Shown: positions 34,621 through 43,872, counted from the first letter of the stretch. The stretch: 64,000 nt of DNA from Vibrio sp. 16 (GCF_963681195.1 NZ_OY808998.1:868001-932000); one strand, 5' to 3'. Program-made: numbers and translations. Notes: a model not told the origin generated them from the sequence alone.

Positions 34621-35595
34621 TTAATTCGAAATACGTGGATCGAGCCAAACGTAGAGTAAATCAGCGATGAAATTCGCAGTCAGAACCGCTGACACCAGAA
34701 TGAGTAGAATGGCTTGAATAAGTGGGTAATCGCGCGCCACAATGCCTTTTAGCAAGATGTTGCCAAGCCCTTGGTAGTTAAATACCACTTCGGTCATGAT
34801 CGAGCCTGCAAACGAGAAACCAATCGCCATCGCAATGGCTGTTGCGACAGGAAGGATGGCATTGCGTCCAGCATAGCGAGACATGACGCGGTAGCTGCTT
34901 AACCCTTTCGCTTCCGCCATGGTGACGTAATCTTCGCCCAAGACGTTGATCATCGCGTTACGCATGTTAAACACCCATGTTGAGATTCCGACGATCACCA
35001 TCGAACCAACGGGTAATACGGCGTGTTTCGCGACACTGGAGATAAACTCCCACGTAAAGCCGGGGTCGAGTGCTGGGTCATAGGTGTAGGCGAGGGGAAG
35101 CATCTCGAGTTTTAAGCCAAAGAAGTAAAACAGCAGCAGCGCAGTAACGATGTAAGGGAAGTTACTGATGAACGCGAGAACCGGTGGTACTACCTGACCA
35201 AAAAAGCCTTCGCGTCGGTAAGAGGCATAAGTACCAATACTGACACCGATGATAAGCGCGACAATCAAAGAGCCCAAGGCTAAGAACATGGTCCAAGGTA
35301 GGGCATTGGCGATCACTTCAGAGACACTCACAGGGAACATCAGAACGGAAGGGCCAAGATCGAGGGTAAAAACACTTTTTATGTAAGCGATGTATTGCTC
35401 GAAGATGTTGCCATCCACAAAGCCATACATTTCGCGCACCGCGTCCATTTGCGCAGGATCCATTCGACCTTGAGCTGCAGCAAACAAGGCATCCACGGGA
35501 TCTCCGGGCATTAACCTTGGCAACATAAAGTTGAAGGATATGGCGATAAGAAAAGCGGTGAAATAAAAGCCAAATCGGCGAACTAAAAACGACAT
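34621..35595 (-). CDS. Oligosaccharide ABC importer permease (OppB-type)
   Basis: Inner-membrane permease of 324 residues. The N-terminus MSFLVRRFGFYFTAFLIAIS with FNFMLPRLMPGDPVDAL is typical of OppB/DppB proteins, and the EAA-type coupling loop is YVTMAEAKGLSSYRVMSRYA (about residue 220). It lies eight bases before the OppC-type gene and 62 bases after the binding-protein gene. Six transmembrane segments are expected. Substrate as for the operon: probably short beta-1,3-glucans. Confidence 0.88.
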   Translation of the reverse strand: MSFLVRRFGFYFTAFLIAISFNFMLPRLMPGDPVDALFAAAQGRMDPAQMDAVREMYGFVDGNIFEQYIAYIKSVFTLDLGPSVLMFPVSVSEVIANALPWTMFLALGSLIVALIIGVSIGTYASYRREGFFGQVVPPVLAFISNFPYIVTALLLFYFFGLKLEMLPLAYTYDPALDPGFTWEFISSVAKHAVLPVGSMVIVGISTWVFNMRNAMINVLGEDYVTMAEAKGLSSYRVMSRYAGRNAILPVATAIAMAIGFSFAGSIMTEVVFNYQGLGNILLKGIVARDYPLIQAILLILVSAVLTANFIADLLYVWLDPRISN

Positions 35596-35657
35596 AACGA
35601 ACCTTTTAACCTAGGAGCCTAACAACTTAGGCTCCTTATAATTGCTAGTGAGAGAGA

Positions 35658-37292
35658 TTATTTAAGGTGTAAGTTGTTCAAAATAATCACGCGCTTACCG
35701 CCGTCGTACCAAACTGGTTGAACGTATGGGTCTTTTTCGTTCGGCCAACCCACCACTTTCTTGGTGCTGTATTGGAACCATGTCGGGTTTGAGAACAGTG
35801 GGATAAATGGCATGTTTTGAGCTGTGTATTCTTGCAACTCAGAGATCACCGCTTCTTGTTCTTGGGCATCACCAATCTTGCCGAAACTGTCGATCAGCTT
35901 GTCGATCTCTGGTGAGTTAATGCCGTGACCCGCGTGCCATGTTTTACCAATGCGCGACGTTGAGAAGTACTCTTGGTAAGCTAAGATTGGGTTGGTTGCC
36001 ACCATCGACCAGTTAATCGACATGGTGTAGTTGCTCTCTTTAAGATTCTTGTCATACACTGCCCAGTCGACCGTCTTCACATTGGCTTTAATGCCCACCT
36101 CGTCGAAGTATTCGGTGACCATTTGCACAACTTGAATCCAGTCGGTCCAGCCGTTCACCACTTCAATATCAAAAGAAATATCTGAGCCGTCGGCATTGTC
36201 GCGGTAGCCATCGCCGTTTTTATCGACCAGTCCTGCTTCATCAAGCAGTGCTTTTGCTTTGTCTGCGTCGTAGCGCGTAAGGTAGCCGTACTTGTCGTTC
36301 ACGTTTTTATCAATGTGCGTTTTGTACAGCTCTGCGATGCCACCTGGGTTGTAGTTGGCGGTTGGGTAACCGTACGCGGCGATATCAACAATTGCTTCAC
36401 GGTCTAGCGCCATTGAAAGCGCCTGACGAACACGAAGATCATCAAATGGCTTTTGCTTGGTGTTTACGTAAAGGTGGATCGCGTCGTTTGCTGGGTACCA
36501 GAAGTGGTTGTTCGCTTTATCTTGAGCCACGAAGGTCGACTCAACGTCGGCAATAAAGTTGGAGCCCCAGTCAATTTCGCCTTTGATCAAAGCAGGTTGA
36601 ATTTGTGAGTTGTCGTTGTATGAGCGGAAGTTGACACAATCTAAGTAAGGACGACCTTCAAGGTAGTAATTTGGATTGCGACACAGTTCCATTTGCTGAG
36701 GTTTGAGGTATTTCACCACCGTCATTGGACCGCTACCAACAGGGTTAGGGTTGGTAAACGTGGTGAGGTCATCAACTTTTGACCAGATGTGCTTTGGAAC
36801 AATGTGGTAACGCTCTAGATTCCAAGCGAATGTTGAATCGGCTTTCGCTAGCTCGAAAACCACCGTGGTTGCATCTGTCGCTGTGATGGTTTGCAAGTTC
36901 TTACCCGACCAAATCCCCTTTTGGTCAAAGGCAGGCGCCTCTTTCGTAAGCATGAAGCTGTAGACCACGTCTTGCGCAGTTAACGGCGTACCATCAGACC
37001 ATTTCAAGCCCTTTTTAAGTTTTAGGGTGATCGTTTTTAGATCATCAGAGTAGGCAAAAGACTCGGCTAGGCGGAAGTCTGTTTCGCCTGTCATATTGTT
37101 GAAGACCATAAGTGGCTCAAACATGATGCCGTGGTACAGGTCTTTGGTAGTGTATGGGTTGAAGTTTTCCACAAAGCCTGTGTTGATGATTGGAACCGTC
37201 AGTGTTCCACCTTGCTTGATGTCTTCCGCTTGAGCCGCCGTTGAAAGCAGCATGCTGGCAGCAATGGTCGCGAGCAGAGTTTTCTTATGCAT
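35658..37292 (-). CDS. Oligosaccharide-binding protein of the importer (SBP family 5)
   Basis: Periplasmic binding protein of 544 residues, start at ATG 37292 with AAGGA seven bases upstream (a GTG one codon earlier is possible). Signal peptide MHKKTLLATIAASMLLSTAA, cleavage near AQA. Family-5 features: GGTLTVPIINTGFVENFNPY, TLKLKKGLKWSDGTPLTAQD and VRQALSMALDREAIVDIAAY. Relatives bind oligopeptides or, in vibrios and Thermotoga, cello-, chito- or laminari-oligosaccharides; the locus favours the last. A perfect LacI-type operator lies 58 bases before the start, so induction by the glucan is likely. Confidence 0.85.
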   Translation of the reverse strand: MHKKTLLATIAASMLLSTAAQAEDIKQGGTLTVPIINTGFVENFNPYTTKDLYHGIMFEPLMVFNNMTGETDFRLAESFAYSDDLKTITLKLKKGLKWSDGTPLTAQDVVYSFMLTKEAPAFDQKGIWSGKNLQTITATDATTVVFELAKADSTFAWNLERYHIVPKHIWSKVDDLTTFTNPNPVGSGPMTVVKYLKPQQMELCRNPNYYLEGRPYLDCVNFRSYNDNSQIQPALIKGEIDWGSNFIADVESTFVAQDKANNHFWYPANDAIHLYVNTKQKPFDDLRVRQALSMALDREAIVDIAAYGYPTANYNPGGIAELYKTHIDKNVNDKYGYLTRYDADKAKALLDEAGLVDKNGDGYRDNADGSDISFDIEVVNGWTDWIQVVQMVTEYFDEVGIKANVKTVDWAVYDKNLKESNYTMSINWSMVATNPILAYQEYFSTSRIGKTWHAGHGINSPEIDKLIDSFGKIGDAQEQEAVISELQEYTAQNMPFIPLFSNPTWFQYSTKKVVGWPNEKDPYVQPVWYDGGKRVIILNNLHLK

Positions 37293-37349
37293 CACATTGT
37301 CCTTATTTCATTATTGGTTTGATTCATCCCCCGGAAGCGTTTTTTCTTA

Positions 37350-37367
37350 AAAGAAAGCGCTTTCTTT
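37350..37367. promoter_or_regulatory. LacI-type operator O1 (importer operon)
   Basis: AAAGAAAGCGCTTTCTTT, a perfect 18-base palindrome, centred about 66 bases before the binding-protein start. It has the central CG and GAAA/TTTC arms typical of LacI-family operators. Confidence 0.85.
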
Positions 37368-37658
37368 GGGTTGTTTTAGCTTCATGAAGTCATGAATACA
37401 AACTTTTGTGTTCAAAATAGACCTTGGATCACAGATCATTGCTTTGTGCCAAGATAATGAAATTAGAATGAGATTTGATTTATTATTCAATACAATCAGT
37501 AATTTAAAATGATACTCTGCGTTTTTACTGTTAGTGTCCTTGAGCGTTTTTATGCTAGCTTGTTACAACAGGCAGGGTGAAATAAACGATATTTTTAGAT
37601 GTCGATCACTCTTTTCTATGTGTTAAATTTGCGGATCTTCACAAATCTCACCAAAATC

Positions 37659-37676
37659 AAAGAAACCGCTTTCTTT
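37659..37676. promoter_or_regulatory. LacI-type operator O2
   Basis: AAAGAAACCGCTTTCTTT, one base different from O1. It lies 55 bases before the GTG of the signal-less binding-protein-like gene. Confidence 0.8.
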
Positions 37677-37730
37677 GTCGAGGCAAAAAGGAAATTCTTA
37701 GCACTTCTGTTGTGCACTTAGGGGAATCTC

Positions 37731-38519
37731 GTGATCACTTTTTGGAACGGAAATAAGTCTGCTGCTAGGCAAGAATATGAGTATCAATTATTCGAGCTGT
37801 TGGCCGCAGATAGCAAGGAATTAGAGCCAATACATAACGACCTTACCGACTTTCCCGCTGCGGAAGATGAAGGCGCTGTGTTTGACAATGGCGCGGATGC
37901 GCTGGTGACGATTGCCGGAAACAAGAAGTTTGCTGGAAAACCCTTGATTGAAGTGAAGATTCCACTTTGTCGAGGGCTGCTTGGTTGGCGTTTAATGGTG
38001 GTTGCTCGTGAGCGTATCGACGAGTTTCGAGAGTTAACATTAGCGCAATTGAAATCTAAACGAGTGGGTGTGCCTGCCACTTGGGTCGATGCTGAGCTTT
38101 TTCGTGCCAACGGGTTTGATGTTGTTGAGCGCGGCTCGTTGGACGATATGCTGGGTTGGATCGAGCAGGGTGAGGTCGACTTTATGACGCTCGGAGTCAA
38201 TGAAATTCATGACATTTTGGCTGACCGTAACCAGCAAACGCGTAATTTAGCCATCGAGCCGACACTGGCACTCTATTATCCATTTCCAGTTGTGTTTTAT
38301 GTGAACAAAAACGGGGCACAGTTAGCTGAGCGCTTAGGGCAACAGTGGCAGGAAAAACAGCAAATGGTGGCGGAGCATTTCTTCGCTCACTATGGGGAAG
38401 CAATCGCAAAAGCAGACTTGGCTCATCGTCAGGTGATGACGTTAACCAATCCTATGCTGCCAGAAGGCTATGAGGCGCTTATTGAAGCGGACCTGTATCG
38501 GTTGACTGAGCCTCTGTGA
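37731..38519 (+). CDS. Binding-protein-like protein without a signal peptide
   Basis: Protein of 262 residues with the two-lobed type-2 periplasmic-binding-protein look: GADALVTIAGNKKFAGKPLI in lobe one, LAQLKSKRVGVPATWVDAEL then GSLDDMLGWIEQGEVDFMTL across the hinge. There is no N-terminal hydrophobic segment. The GTG start has AGGGG upstream, and an in-frame TAG (37719-37721) rules out an extension, so it should stay in the cytoplasm. It is opposite the importer operon and has its own LacI-type operator. Possibly an intracellular sugar sensor or buffer, or an enzyme built on this fold; I do not recognise a specific family. Confidence 0.6.
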   Translation: MITFWNGNKSAARQEYEYQLFELLAADSKELEPIHNDLTDFPAAEDEGAVFDNGADALVTIAGNKKFAGKPLIEVKIPLCRGLLGWRLMVVARERIDEFRELTLAQLKSKRVGVPATWVDAELFRANGFDVVERGSLDDMLGWIEQGEVDFMTLGVNEIHDILADRNQQTRNLAIEPTLALYYPFPVVFYVNKNGAQLAERLGQQWQEKQQMVAEHFFAHYGEAIAKADLAHRQVMTLTNPMLPEGYEALIEADLYRLTEPL

Positions 38520-38538
38520 GCCAATATGGGCATGTGAG

Positions 38539-38565
38539 AAAGCGGAGTGTATCCGCTTTTTCTCG
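38539..38565 (+). terminator. Terminator after the signal-less binding-protein-like gene
   Basis: AAAGCGGA and TCCGCTTT form an eight-base-pair stem around GTGTA, followed by TTTCTC. It lies in the 122-base gap before the convergent LacI gene. Confidence 0.7.
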
Positions 38566-38641
38566 ACGATAGTTCTAAGTGGACGACGGCTCTGATTGAA
38601 TCGGTTATCTACCGCTATGACGACCCGATCATTTCCGGGGG

Positions 38642-39637
38642 TTATAGCGTGCCGACAGAGTCTCGAACAATGAGCTCTGGTTGAAGCTGCTTTTTCATAT
38701 TCGCTGGGTTGTCTTGCACAATCGCCAGCACACCTCTGGCCGCTTCCCTGCCCATCTCTTCGACTGGGAAGTTAACGGTTGTCAATCTAGGGCGAATGTG
38801 GGCGCTGTGGTAATCATTGTCAAAGCCTACCACCGATAAGTCTTTGCCAATGGTGATGTTGCGTTCAGCGGCAACGTCATACACCGCAAGGGCAATATTA
38901 TCGTTTTGGCAAAAGACCGCGGTGATGTCTGGGGCGCGATCCAAAAGGCGTCGAGTGCGCTCATGGTTGCCATCATGGTCAAATCGCCCTTCAATCACAT
39001 AGGACGGATTATAGGTGATCCCCGCTTCTGCAAGGGCTAGACGATAGCCTTGCAGTCGGTCTCGGCTATCCCCTTTACTGAGTTGACCCGTAATACAAGC
39101 GATTTTCTGATGGCCTTTGTCGAGTAAATGCTTGGTTGCAAGATAGCCGCCCAACTCGTTGTCGATAAAAATGCAGTTATCAGCAATATCTGGGATAAAG
39201 CGATTCAAAATGATGGTCGCAGGGGTCTCTTTGACCACCTCTATGAGTTCGTCGTCAGACAGTTTGTCTGAGTGCAAAATGAAGCCATCTACGCGTTTAG
39301 AGCGCAAAAATTCAATCGACTCGCGCTCTTTGGTGTGAGACTCCTGACCGCTAGTCACAATCAAGTGATTGTTGTTACGGCGAATGGTGTCTTCCGTGTG
39401 GTGCATTAACGGACCATAAAAGGGACCATCTAACGAGCCCACAAGCATGCCGATGCTGTTAGAACGACTGGATGCTAATGCCTGAGCAAATGCATTGGGC
39501 TTGTATCCGAGTTGCTCAATCGCAGCAAACACTTTCTTACGGTTCGCTTCTTTCACAGTCGGGTGATTGTTAATTGCACGAGAGACAGTTGCTTGGGAAA
39601 CTTTGGCCAACTCTGCGACTTCTTTTATTGTAATCAA
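38642..39637 (-). CDS. LacI-family regulator of the glucan locus
   Basis: DNA-binding repressor of 331 residues. The helix-turn-helix ITIKEVAELAKVSQATVSRA (residues 2-21) is followed by the hinge helix region NAFAQALASSRSNSIG and a sugar-binding-like core ending ELIVRDSVGTL. A TTG start at 39637 gives the canonical N-terminus; the only nearby ATG runs into a stop after two codons. It lies among six copies of a LacI-type palindrome, one of them 128 bases before its own start, so it is probably autoregulated and controls the importer, GH17/GH16 and porin genes. Inducer presumably a laminari-oligosaccharide. Confidence 0.88.
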   Translation of the reverse strand: MITIKEVAELAKVSQATVSRAINNHPTVKEANRKKVFAAIEQLGYKPNAFAQALASSRSNSIGMLVGSLDGPFYGPLMHHTEDTIRRNNNHLIVTSGQESHTKERESIEFLRSKRVDGFILHSDKLSDDELIEVVKETPATIILNRFIPDIADNCIFIDNELGGYLATKHLLDKGHQKIACITGQLSKGDSRDRLQGYRLALAEAGITYNPSYVIEGRFDHDGNHERTRRLLDRAPDITAVFCQNDNIALAVYDVAAERNITIGKDLSVVGFDNDYHSAHIRPRLTTVNFPVEEMGREAARGVLAIVQDNPANMKKQLQPELIVRDSVGTL

Positions 39638-39764
39638 GGCATTAACTCTTTTAAAAAGGGTGTCGTTATTCGTTTACGAGTGCATGGTGTTTTACTATTT
39701 ACTCGCTTTTCTTGGAGGACTCTACATTTATCTCCATTTTACCCCATAAATGTGAGCACAAACC

Positions 39765-39782
39765 AAAGAAAGCGCTTTCAAT
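39765..39782. promoter_or_regulatory. LacI-type operator O3 (regulator gene side)
   Basis: AAAGAAAGCGCTTTCAAT, 16 of 18 matches to O1 with the inner 14 bases perfect. Confidence 0.8.
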
Positions 39783-39938
39783 ATGATTTGGATCTCGTAA
39801 TGTAGGGGTGTTCTGTTGGCAAAATCGCCATATTCCAATGTTATTTCTAAGTCATTGATCAAATTAAGCGCAGTAGTATTGAGCAAAGACAGTCGAATGA
39901 CAACGGGATATCATCAGGTGAGTGTTTAACAAAATTTA

Positions 39939-39956
39939 CAAGAAAGCGCTTTCCTG
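39939..39956. promoter_or_regulatory. LacI-type operator O4 (GH17 side)
   Basis: CAAGAAAGCGCTTTCCTG; the inner GAAAGCGCTTTC is intact. It is only 27 bases before the GH17 start codon, a position suited to direct repression. Confidence 0.8.
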
Positions 39957-39983
39957 TATCAGATGATGAAATAGTGGAACGAT

Positions 39984-41948
39984 ATGGAAATGCACCCTAT
40001 GCAAAAATTCAAACTTAAAAATAGTGCTCTACTGGTCTGTTTGCCTTTATTACTTGCTGGCTGTAACTCAGAACTGTTGGAGGAATCGAGCTCGACACCT
40101 GATAACACTGAGCGAGTGACGCTTGCTGCTCAACCTGCCCCTGTTGCCCCTTATCCTAATATCTATGGTTATGACGCTGCCGCGAGTCGTGCTGCGGGCT
40201 CTGATTTTCTGCTAGGCAATCCGGATTTTCAGGCTATCTCTTACGGATCATTTCGCAAAGCTGTCCGTGACAGTGGCGACAATGCGCCGTCTGTTGAGGA
40301 GATAAAAGAAGATCTGCTGTTAATGGAAGCGATGGGAATCAAGATGATTCGTACCTATCACACGCAAGATTTCATTGATACCGAGCGAGTCCTTGCTGCG
40401 ATTGATGCTTTCATGAATCCCGCGTCTCCGGACTATCGTGAAGGGTTCAAAATGTTTGTCATGTTGGGGATCTGGGTCGATGCAGTCAATGCTTGGGGGG
40501 GTGGTGACATCGATAGAACCCAAGGCAGTGCAACCAGCGAAGCGGAAATGGACAAGGCGATTGAACTGGTCAACCTCTACCCCGAAATCATCAAAGTGCT
40601 CGCTGTAGGGAATGAATCTATGGTCCATTGGGCAAACTATCATGTTTCCCCAACTGTGGTAACAGGCTATGTGAATCAACTTCAGGCTCTCAAAACGGCT
40701 GACTTTACTAAGGGCTATGACGACTTGGTTGATGAACTTCCTGCGGACGTTTGGATTACCAGTTCGGACAACTTTGCCGTTTGGGCGGGCCAAGGCGATT
40801 ATGCTGGCGATGACTATAAAGCACTTATTGAAGCGGTCGATTATGTTTCGGTCCATTCGTACCCATTTCATGATACCCACTGGAATGGCGACTTTTGGGC
40901 GGTACCGTTGGATGAACAAGACTTGCCAAAGCAACAGCAGCTTGAGGCCGCCATGGAAAGAGCGCAAGCGCATTTCTTAAGTCAGGTCAAAATGGTTCAA
41001 GACAATGTGAATGCCATTGATGCAACGAAACAGATTCATATCGGTGAAACCGGTTGGTCAACCGTGTCGAGTGACGGGTTTGGGGCGACAGGAACTAAGG
41101 CATCGGACGAATACAAACAGAAACTGTATTACAACGGGTTGAGAGAGTGGTCAAATGAGTTTGGTGCCTCACTGTTTTTCTTTGAAGCTTTTGATGAGCA
41201 GTGGAAAGCGGGTTGGGAACACGCCGATGCCAACCATTCTGAAAAGCACTTTGGCATGATCGATATGAATGGCCAAGCGAAGTACCTGCTTTGGGATTTG
41301 GTTGATCAGGGAGCCTTTGATGGCTTGACTCGCGGTCAAGATGGTGATGGAAACCCGATTGCGATCAGCAAAACTTACGCAGGCAACCTTGATGCTCTTA
41401 TGCTCGATGCTCAGCTACCACCTTACGAAGAAGCGCCAGTGAATAGCGACAGTTATTCAGTGATTGATAGCGCATTAGCTGACGGAATCAATCTCTATTG
41501 GTGGGGCGGGAATTCGGGAATCTATCTCAGCGAATCAGGCTCATCAATTATGGTGACAGGGGGCGCAGATAACTTCCCTGGCTGGTGGGGGGCGGGAGTT
41601 CAGCCTAGCGTTGAAGCCAACCTGACGGGCTTTGAACAAGGCAGCTTACATTTTGATATCAAAGCGACGCAATCTCTAACGGATGTGACGTTCAAGCTGG
41701 GTATGCAAACAGCAGGATCTGGCACCGTTAACCACTTCGTTCAAGTGGGCGGGAATACGGCGTACCCAATCTCTACCGAGACACAAAGCTATTCCATTCC
41801 TCTGTCACAACTTGCCAATTATGAGCAAATGGACCTTAGCGCCGTAGTGGCATTGATGTTCTTCCTTGGCGAAGTGGACGGAGCGGGAGAAAACTACATT
41901 CCAGATGGCGTAACGGTCGAAGTCAGCAACGTCTACTACTCGAAATAA
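39984..41948 (+). CDS. GH17-type beta-1,3-glucanase lipoprotein
   Basis: Predicted outer-membrane lipoprotein of 654 residues: lipobox LLAGC with Cys 27. The catalytic barrel (~residues 55-430) opens with YPNIYGYDAAASRAAGSDFL. The likely acid/base is E211 in LAVGNESMVHW and the nucleophile E355 in IHIGETGWST, the GH17 pattern. Residues ~485-654 form a separate beta-sandwich (DGINLYWWGGNSGIYLSESG), probably carbohydrate-binding. Starts further in (Met 3 or Met 6) are possible. It lies 60 bases before the GH16 gene, so co-transcription is likely under O4. Role: trimming laminarin or its oligomers at the cell surface. Confidence 0.85.
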   Translation: MEMHPMQKFKLKNSALLVCLPLLLAGCNSELLEESSSTPDNTERVTLAAQPAPVAPYPNIYGYDAAASRAAGSDFLLGNPDFQAISYGSFRKAVRDSGDNAPSVEEIKEDLLLMEAMGIKMIRTYHTQDFIDTERVLAAIDAFMNPASPDYREGFKMFVMLGIWVDAVNAWGGGDIDRTQGSATSEAEMDKAIELVNLYPEIIKVLAVGNESMVHWANYHVSPTVVTGYVNQLQALKTADFTKGYDDLVDELPADVWITSSDNFAVWAGQGDYAGDDYKALIEAVDYVSVHSYPFHDTHWNGDFWAVPLDEQDLPKQQQLEAAMERAQAHFLSQVKMVQDNVNAIDATKQIHIGETGWSTVSSDGFGATGTKASDEYKQKLYYNGLREWSNEFGASLFFFEAFDEQWKAGWEHADANHSEKHFGMIDMNGQAKYLLWDLVDQGAFDGLTRGQDGDGNPIAISKTYAGNLDALMLDAQLPPYEEAPVNSDSYSVIDSALADGINLYWWGGNSGIYLSESGSSIMVTGGADNFPGWWGAGVQPSVEANLTGFEQGSLHFDIKATQSLTDVTFKLGMQTAGSGTVNHFVQVGGNTAYPISTETQSYSIPLSQLANYEQMDLSAVVALMFFLGEVDGAGENYIPDGVTVEVSNVYYSK

Positions 41949-42008
41949 CACCCCATGATGTTTTAGGCGATAGGGCTTGGGTCCTATCGCACGTTAGAAA
42001 GGATAATT

Positions 42009-43595
42009 ATGTTGGATAAAACACCGATTACTCAGCTTATGCTGACTGCGATTGCGGGCTCGCTCATTGCGGGATGCGCCAGTACGACAGACACCCCAGA
42101 TGCGTCATTTATCACGGGTAAAAAGCCAGTGGCGTTGAAGCAAGAGACGATAACGCCGAGCGAAAAATGGCAGCTTGCGTGGCAAGATAACTTTGATGGC
42201 GAGCGTATTAACCCTCGCTACTGGTCGTTTGAGCAAAATTGCTGGGGCGGCGGTAACAATGAACAACAGTGCTACACAGACCGAGAGCAAAACGCCTTTG
42301 TTAAAGACGGTTTTCTTCATATTGTGGCGCGCAAAGAGTCATTTACCGGACCTGATAACCCTGACGGAGTAAAGGGAGGCGCGACGAAAACCTTGCCCTA
42401 CACATCGGCAAGGCTGAGAACCAAAGGCAAGCGTGACCAAAAATATGGTCGTTTCGAGATTCGCGCCAAACTGCCATCTGGGCAAGGTACGTGGCCTGCG
42501 ATTTGGATGCTGCCGACACAAAGCAAATATGGCACTTGGGCCGCCTCGGGAGAGATCGACATTCTTGAAGCGGTCAACCTGAACACTCAATCCGATGCGC
42601 CAGGCGCGAAACCGGGTGACGGAGAAAACCGAATTCATGCGACACTGCATTACGGTAAAGCGTGGCCAGATAACGTGCACAGTGGGTTGGGCGTTACCTT
42701 ACCGAATGGGATTAACCCTGCCGACGATTTCCATACTTACGCTATTGAATGGGAAGAGGGCGAAATTCGTTGGTATGTAGACAACATTCACTATGCAACG
42801 CAAACTCATGAAGGTTGGTACGCTCAGTATGAACAAGACGGGCAGTTGGTGAATGCCGACACGCTTGCGCCATTCAATGAGAAGTTTCACTTATTGCTCA
42901 ATGTCGCTGTTGGTGGTTCTTGGGCGGCCAATGCGAATGAAAAAGGCGTTAATAGTGACATTTTCCCGCAAACCATGTTGGTTGATTATGTCAAAGTGTA
43001 CCGCTGCTCAGTTGACCGCTGGAAAGGGAAGGGCTGCGCGGCCACTTCAGAAAACGCCACCTTGGTAAAAGGAAATCAGCCACCTGCTATTTTGGTTCAA
43101 GATGACAGCTATGCGAATGGACCCGAGTTGATAATATTTGAAGACTCACTCAACACCAGCTTAGCTTATGGCAGTTATGACCCGACCGATATTGTGGAAC
43201 ACGCGGAGGTTGATGAGCCGAGTCGAGGCAAGGTGCTGTCTATCTCGAAACTCAATGGTGGAGGCAACCTCTACTTCCGCTCACCAAAGACCGATTTGTC
43301 GTCTTGGTTAGAATCTGGGGTACTGAGCTTTGACGTTAAAGTGGAGAGCATCGGTGTTGGTGTGGAGTTGGTCGTGAAGATGGACAGTGGTTGGCCTGCG
43401 ACCAGTGATATCACGGTTCCTCTCGATGGGACGAGCGATTGGCAAACCATCTCAATCCCTGTTGCCGATATCATTGCAGGGGGCAACCGCTATGTTTCCG
43501 GTAGCGCCGATCCCGCCAACATCAATAACTTGCTGGTATTTGAGCCGACCGGAGAAATGAGCATATTGCTGGATAACATCCGAATGACCAAGTAA
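42009..43595 (+). CDS. GH16 laminarinase (endo-beta-1,3-glucanase) lipoprotein
   Basis: Predicted lipoprotein of 528 residues: lipobox LIAGC with Cys 23. The GH16 jelly roll (~50-335) contains the signature GEIDILEAVN with E182 (nucleophile), D184 and E187 (acid/base), plus QGTWPAIWMLP and YAIEWEEGEIRWYVDN. Residues ~360-528 form a second beta-sandwich (ILFED... DWQTISIPVADIIAGGNRYV) like the C-terminal module of ExoP-type exo-glucanases, perhaps glucan-binding. AAGGATAATT precedes the ATG. It would make the first internal cuts in laminarin. A terminator follows the gene. Confidence 0.9.
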   Translation: MLDKTPITQLMLTAIAGSLIAGCASTTDTPDASFITGKKPVALKQETITPSEKWQLAWQDNFDGERINPRYWSFEQNCWGGGNNEQQCYTDREQNAFVKDGFLHIVARKESFTGPDNPDGVKGGATKTLPYTSARLRTKGKRDQKYGRFEIRAKLPSGQGTWPAIWMLPTQSKYGTWAASGEIDILEAVNLNTQSDAPGAKPGDGENRIHATLHYGKAWPDNVHSGLGVTLPNGINPADDFHTYAIEWEEGEIRWYVDNIHYATQTHEGWYAQYEQDGQLVNADTLAPFNEKFHLLLNVAVGGSWAANANEKGVNSDIFPQTMLVDYVKVYRCSVDRWKGKGCAATSENATLVKGNQPPAILVQDDSYANGPELIIFEDSLNTSLAYGSYDPTDIVEHAEVDEPSRGKVLSISKLNGGGNLYFRSPKTDLSSWLESGVLSFDVKVESIGVGVELVVKMDSGWPATSDITVPLDGTSDWQTISIPVADIIAGGNRYVSGSADPANINNLLVFEPTGEMSILLDNIRMTK

Positions 43596-43623
43596 TCGCT
43601 GCTTGGCTCTTCAACCAACCCGT

Positions 43624-43654
43624 AAAATACCGCGCCTGATGCGCGGTATTTTTG
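43624..43654 (+). terminator. Terminator after the GH16 gene
   Basis: AATACCGCGC and GCGCGGTATT form a perfect 10-base-pair stem around CTGAT, followed by TTTTGTT. The 319-base gap to the porin gene otherwise holds operators O5 and O6 and the porin promoter. Confidence 0.88.
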
Positions 43655-43699
43655 TTCCTGAGCTTCTTATCATCAGATTGGAATTTGTGATCGATCTTA

Positions 43700-43717
43700 A
43701 AAGAAAGCGTTTTCTTT
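43700..43717. promoter_or_regulatory. LacI-type operator O5 (porin, distal)
   Basis: AAAGAAAGCGTTTTCTTT, one base different from O1. It lies 173 bases upstream of O6. Confidence 0.8.
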
Positions 43718-43872
43718 GTGATATGAATAACTTTTTGTAGGGGGTGTGGGTGGGTATTCTGTCCTCAATCCAAACATGAATAGCAACTCTGTCTTCATTT
43801 GAGTCTATATCGCTCTATTGAATGCCCTACGCTTTTGAATGCTGCTTATTTTTGGATTTTTATATCAAAACA

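Larger units (their letters stand above)
37293..37730. promoter_or_regulatory. Divergent control region between importer operon and the signal-less binding-protein gene, 438 bases
   Basis: AT-rich spacer with two LacI-type palindromes (37350-37367 and 37659-37676), one next to each gene start. A further weak match at 37331-37348 (11 of 18) is probably not functional. Both divergent promoters must lie here. Confidence 0.6.
39638..39983. promoter_or_regulatory. LacI-GH17 divergent control region, 346 bases
   Basis: Contains operators O3 and O4, 174 bases apart, and the promoters for the regulator and for the GH17-GH16 pair. Otherwise AT-rich with no further recognisable element. Confidence 0.6.

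Noticed and set aside
31679..37292. Annotation of the ABC operon as an oligopeptide importer
   Set aside because: The protein families alone would allow it, but neighbours (phosphorylase, glucanases, porin) and the shared LacI operator favour an oligosaccharide substrate.
37331..37348. A seventh LacI-type operator next to O1
   Set aside because: Only 11 of 18 bases match and the dyad is broken.
40320..40973. 217-codon open frame on the minus strand
   Set aside because: Lies wholly antisense to the catalytic part of the GH17 gene and has no family resemblance or start signal; a shadow of its codon use.
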